Assembly: GCA_032622095.1 (NCBI GenBank)
Contig: CP136063.1
Span: 184,179,956-184,243,955 of the forward strand
Direction of reading: 5' to 3'
DNA from: Siphonodentalium dalli
Taxonomy: Eukaryota; Mollusca; Scaphopoda; Gadilida; Siphonodentaliidae
Length of the DNA stretch: 64,000 bases
Below are positions 59,971 through 64,000 of the stretch, piece by piece. Below the pieces are notes generated by a model. The model searched no databases and had not been told where the DNA came from. It was given only the letters and a program-made list of their open reading frames with translations. Within the stretch, counting starts at the first letter, position 1. Each line of letters opens with the position of its first letter. The translations under genes were made by a program, and so were the position numbers.

Positions 59971-61566
59971 TTGCATGCGGCAACAAGTGAACTAGAATGC
60001 TGGCTGTGTGCTGATGTGATGCCCACCCGGAAAGAGCTGAGGAACCATCTCGCTTCAGCCCTCCATAAGGTGTTTCAGGTAGAGTGCCCGTGGTGCAGCG
60101 AGGAGAGGTCCTTGTTCCGTAGAACGGCTGATTTGAAGAAACATGCTAAGGCGGAACACGTGCCCGAGACAATCAGCATCTCAGATGATTTCTTCAACGA
60201 AGCAAATGGATTCTGGCTGGCCACCGATTCCATTAACTACGCCAAATTCACAACCCGCACCGACAGAGTATCCAAAGCAGCAGTGGAAGCGACGATGCTT
60301 ATGTTATCGAAGATCGCCGCTAGCCCAGATGAACGCCAAAGATCGAGAGAGACGTGGGTGCAGGGCTGGAGGACCTTATCGGAAATGAAGACGGAGAGTA
60401 ATGTTAAAGAATTGCATGAGAAGAAAGCCACATAATTACCCGAGAAAGAAGTTATTAAAGAATCGCCGCACCCGGAGAGGACTCAAAGTGAATCAGAGCT
60501 ATCGTGTATAGTTGAGAAAAGTGAACTTGACGCCATCATCAATATGACCGACAACTATGACCCTGCCCAGCCTGGGATAACTGACAGAAAAATCGCCCTC
60601 TTGAAGATCGATCTGCCAAAATACGAGGTTTACTTCCGCCAGGATGGGGAGATTCAGTACGCGTGGTTAGAGGACACAAATTGCGACTACGACGCCAAAG
60701 CCACAGAAACACTATCCCGTAAAGCCAATATCTACAAGGGCGGCGCAGGAGAATTACCTGAAAGGAAGAGGACATATCCAAGGGGTTTGCAGCCAAGGAC
60801 GAAACACCTGTTAAGTGTGGCGCTGAATGTTCCGATACGCTGCATTCGGGATATATGGGAAACCGAGAAAGTGGTGGAGGAAGGTAACATCATGGAGAAG
60901 GTCAGATCGGTGAAGGTGATAGAGGAAAGTGCGAGCGAGGTTTCAGAGAAGAAAGTTCGGTCAGAGGTTCACGTTATAGAGGGGGAGAAGAAGAGAGAGA
61001 GGGAAGCTGTGGAAGAGGTAGAGGAACGAAAAGATAGAAAGAGAACAGAAGCCAACAACAAGGTTAGTGACACAGCTCAACGGGCGCAGAAATTACTGTC
61101 AACCGGGGCTATGCCAACATTTCAACCAGCTCGGCGTGAATGGGGTGATAGAAAGATTACGCTCCCCGGAGGGATGGAGTGGCCACCCAAGGGTTGGAGG
61201 GGTTATACGAGTAAACAGAAGCTGCATGTATTCAAGGTAATGGCGGGACACTTGGAAATAAACAGCGGTAAAGAAATTAACCCAGAAGAAACTGAGCTGC
61301 TCGATCGTTACAATATGTTGGCGCTGCCAGGCACAAAATTGTTGTCATTGGAGGGAGATGCCAAAATACAAAAATCATTTAATAAACTGCGGTACTACAA
61401 TTATTCCATGTTAAGGGCAGTAGCAAACGGGGAACTTTCAGGTGGACAGGTAGACACATTCGTGCGACAAATGGAAGCGGTCGCAAGGTACCGGGACAGT
61501 GAGCCTGCGGATGTGCTGAGAGCGGTGCGTGACATCCCGTTGCAGCTGACGCCAGATGCCGAGTGA
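59971..61566 (+). pseudogene. Third ORF: C2H2 zinc-finger plus charged-region protein (one in-frame stop)
   Basis: Two frames, 59971-60432 and 60436-61566, are in register and separated by one TAA (60433-60435), so the ancestral product was ~530 residues. The N-terminal part has two C2H2-type fingers: CWLC-x12-H-x5-H and CPWC-x15-H-x4-H. The middle is highly charged (EKKREREAVEEVEERKDRKR) and likely coiled-coil or disordered. The C-terminal ~150 residues look folded but are not recognised. No signal peptide or membrane span, so this is not an envelope protein. There is no ATG at the start; the frame opens at 59953, so splicing or reinitiation would be needed. Position between pol and PPT makes it part of the retroelement. 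Function unknown; nucleic-acid binding is likely. Confidence 0.7.
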
Positions 61567-61650
61567 AGAAGAAGATGATCTCAGAAGAAGATGATCTCCC
61601 TCTCAGAAGAAGATGATCTCAGAAGACGATGATCTTAGAAGAAGATGTCA
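61562..61650 (+). repeat. GAAGAAGATGATCTCA short tandem repeat
   Basis: Four to five imperfect copies of AGAAGAAGATGATCTC directly after the ORF3 stop. Confidence 0.85.
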
Positions 61651-61675
61651 AATTCCAGGAGAAATTTATATATTT

Positions 61676-61687
61676 GGGTGGGGGATG
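61676..61687 (+). promoter_or_regulatory. Polypurine tract (plus-strand primer)
   Basis: GGGTGGGGGATG immediately precedes the 3' LTR, as expected for the RNase H-resistant primer of plus-strand DNA. Confidence 0.75.
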
Positions 61688-63305
61688 TGTAATGACCTTC
61701 GGGTCCATAATTCTTAACTATTTGCTCGTTCAAATGTGCGTAGTAATGTTATATCACGAAGTTAGGAAACAGTAAAAATTCAGTCACCCGTAGCTTCATT
61801 TAAACTCCATCAAATGTCATACTTTCATTTATTACATATTCCGTAACCTTCAATTCATACGTCTGTAAAATCTCACCTCGCCATATACAGTCATTCTTCC
61901 TTTCAGGTATCATAAAATGCATTTACGCACTTTTCACAATTCGATTTCACCGGAAATCGAGCTCGCGGCTCGCTCGTTACACATTCAATTTCATCATTTT
62001 TCATTCCCATATTGCATAAATAATACGAAAGTTCATATGCTCACACTTACCATTTTTATGCCTCATATCACGCTTCAACTAAACAGTAAGGTCTCATCTC
62101 ATGACAACATCACATTTTCACGTATTTTGTCAACATTTATTTTGTCAATTCTATTCACACAAATCTGAATGCAAGGTCACGTAATCACTATTTTGCAGCG
62201 GCGTACTAACTTGCTTGGTAAAATAGCAGGCGGCTAACAAATATCAATAAACTTTGTTCATTCATCATATTAATGAGTACATGATATTGTGTTTATCATT
62301 GTTGATAATTGTGCATTTGCATTCGTATTTGATTTGTATTTTTAATCATAATTGTTGTTAGGGAACTATTTCGTCGCACGTGCGTAGGGTATTTGTTTAC
62401 TGCGAAATACGCCGTAAATTACAAATTATCTCAGTTGTGCGTTTCAAATACCTTGGGAGCGATTTTTGGTTACTTAAGTTTCTGCTGACCTTTTAACATC
62501 TAGCAATAAAATAGAAATTGTTCTGAAGAACGCTCTCGTGGGATTTTCACCGCACAACACTCATTTTGCACATTTCAGGTGCAAACTAAATATTTGCAAA
62601 TATTCAACTCACTTTTTCTTATGCAAATTCCTGCTAATCTCCGATAGACTAAAGGAGCGATTTTTCATGCGAGGATCAATTTCGTCTTCATACATATCAT
62701 TTTAAAGCTTATATCCTCCCATCGAAAACGCTCCCTTTAGTTAATCTGAGCTTAGCTTAATATTAAAGTTATCCTATATTTTCTAAAACTTTCAAATCCT
62801 CTTAAAGTTTTACTTTTCTCTAAACTTGGGGACTTGTCATTTTCTGGCCTTTTCATTGGTCAATTAGCGTCAAGTCCGGCCCGCGCCTCTTATATAAAAG
62901 GGATGCTGTCGCCAGTGTCTCAGTTGGTCATTATCATTACAATCAGTATTGTCGACATTAACTTTCCAAGTTTCTTATCAATTAAATCTTAGATCCGATT
63001 AACTTTACCTTCACTATGGTGAGTGCAGGGAGCAGGCAAATAGATTGGTGGAGAAGTGGTTAATTGTGATTTAGTGAGTTAGGGCTTAGGCTGAAAGTTA
63101 ATTGGGGCTCATGAGATAGGCCTACTTAGTACTTGTGTCATTATTATGAATATATGAATCATTGGATTATTGAGTATGGGAGAACTCGCAGAATTCATTG
63201 TGTATACTATAGATATGCTGATTAAAGAATCTGGATTCTGGTCCTAAACCTTAATGAGAATTTCAGCGTTACATATGCCCAACCACGAGGTCGATTCCTG
63301 TTACA
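61688..63305 (+). repeat. 3' LTR (complete, 1618 bp)
   Basis: Begins TGTAATG and ends GTTACA with TGTAA/TTACA inverted tips. It contains a TATA box (62891-62900) and the ATG/GTGAGT motif (63016-63024). It serves as the reference that shows the 5' LTR to be interrupted. Confidence 0.9.
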
Positions 63306-64000
63306 ATACTATTAGGGGAGACGGAAGGCCCCGCTTACTATTGATCTTACTTGAACCTAACGTGACAACATTTTCGTTCAATAAACGTTCTATAAAGTAT
63401 GTTTATTTGTCAATTTCGTCAATTGTACGGGAATTTCGGTGCGTTGAAATTACATGTATCATTGTATCTTGCTGAATGTATTCATTGTGCCAGCGAACAC
63501 ATATAAAATAGTTAAACGCACGTGCGGCCTTAATTGTCGAAAATATTCATTTTTGTTCCAAACACCGTAAACAGAAAAACAGTAAAACGCATAATACAGC
63601 TCCGTTCACATATACCATGACCATCGCATAAACAGCATGTTATCATAGAGACCTACTATATTTTACCTAAGAAGAGACTGATTGTGTTACAGAAGACAAC
63701 ACAATGCTACTGGCTAATCACACACAAATGGCATAAACGCTCTTTATTAGTTCCATATTAGGTATTCACCAACAAAGAACGCTCTTTATGTTTACCATCA
63801 TATTATAAACAAACACCAGAAAAGTAACTTTTTATGCTTTTGTTTACATAGCAATGGTCAAACATATGACCATAACATACTGTTTATGCGATATTTCTTA
63901 GTTGTATACGGACAAAGTCTATCTACATTTTGATGTTCTTTCTGTTTGTGGTGGTTTTTGACGGGTGGAGATATTTTCACAGGATACCCACCGCCAAGGC
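63306..64000. other. Right flank; no gene seen
   Basis: Starts with the right ATAC target copy. AACGCTCTTTAT occurs at 63736 and 63778 and resembles words near 1067 and 1972, perhaps a dispersed repeat. No gene was recognised. Confidence 0.4.

Larger units (their letters stand above)
43741..63305 (+). mobile_element. Ty3/Gypsy-type LTR retrotransposon with split 5' LTR
   Basis: The element is bounded by ATAC on both sides (43737-43740 and 63306-63309). It consists of a 5' LTR (43741-44069 plus 53273-54557), PBS, gag, pol, a third ORF, PPT and a 3' LTR (61688-63305). LTRs start TGTAA and the 3' copy ends TTACA. Pol order is protease, reverse transcriptase, RNase H, integrase, which is the Gypsy order. 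Without the 9.2-kb insertion the element is ~10.4 kb. It carries one stop in gag, two frame breaks in pol and one stop in ORF3, so it is probably non-autonomous today. Confidence 0.85.

Noticed and set aside
59971-61566. Envelope gene (endogenous-retrovirus-like env) after pol
   Set aside because: No signal peptide, no membrane span, no furin-type site; instead zinc fingers and a charged region.

Overview
This is animal nuclear DNA. It has low gene density, splice-site-bounded exons, THAP and PAN-type protein domains, and many eukaryotic transposons. ACATGTACATGTA-like motifs are frequent at 25.6-34 kb, and a dispersed repeat containing GGGCCATAACTC lies at 26.5-26.9 kb. With a secreted PAN-type gene and abundant Helitrons and foldbacks, this suggests a marine lophotrochozoan, most likely a mollusc; that assignment is inference. 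I found no prokaryotic operon, rRNA, tRNA or CRISPR.

Layout. 0-0.5 kb: one THAP zinc-finger exon (minus) ending in a strong splice donor. 1.1-4.7 kb: a non-autonomous Helitron with an internal 122-bp satellite, a long hairpin, and a 1.6-kb element with 46-bp inverted ends. 4.75-22.3 kb: a 17.6-kb tandem array of fourteen ~900-bp units. Most junctions between units carry a 451-bp TA-flanked inverted-repeat element (a MITE), but four junctions are precise empty sites. The array changes from a 1352-bp period to a 2252-bp higher-order period halfway along. 22.4-25.3 kb: two large foldbacks whose arms are palindromic minisatellites, with a Helitron 5' end between them. 26.5-34.6 kb: intergenic DNA with at least seven MITEs or hairpins, including a 935-bp foldback flanked by TTAA. 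35.3-43.2 kb: a LINE fragment, a ~46-bp minisatellite of about 39 copies, a 5'-truncated LINE with two frame breaks, and a ~330-bp tandem repeat.

43.7-63.3 kb is best read as one Ty3/Gypsy-type LTR retrotransposon flanked by ATAC. Its 5' LTR (~1.6 kb) is split by a 9.2-kb insertion at 44070-53272. The rest has PBS, gag, a candidate -1 frameshift cassette, pol, an extra zinc-finger ORF, PPT and a complete 3' LTR. Gag and ORF3 each carry one stop codon and pol has two frame breaks, so this copy is probably inactive, although its LTRs are very similar. The 9.2-kb insertion carries two phase-matched exons of a secreted PAN-type gene (minus strand), a piggyBac-like MITE with nested palindromes, and two Helitrons joined head to tail.

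How the parts relate: no gene is shown complete. THAP and the PAN-type gene are the only host-like coding sequence I can support; both run off into unseen or disrupted exons. The window is otherwise a record of nested insertion, tandem amplification and palindrome formation.
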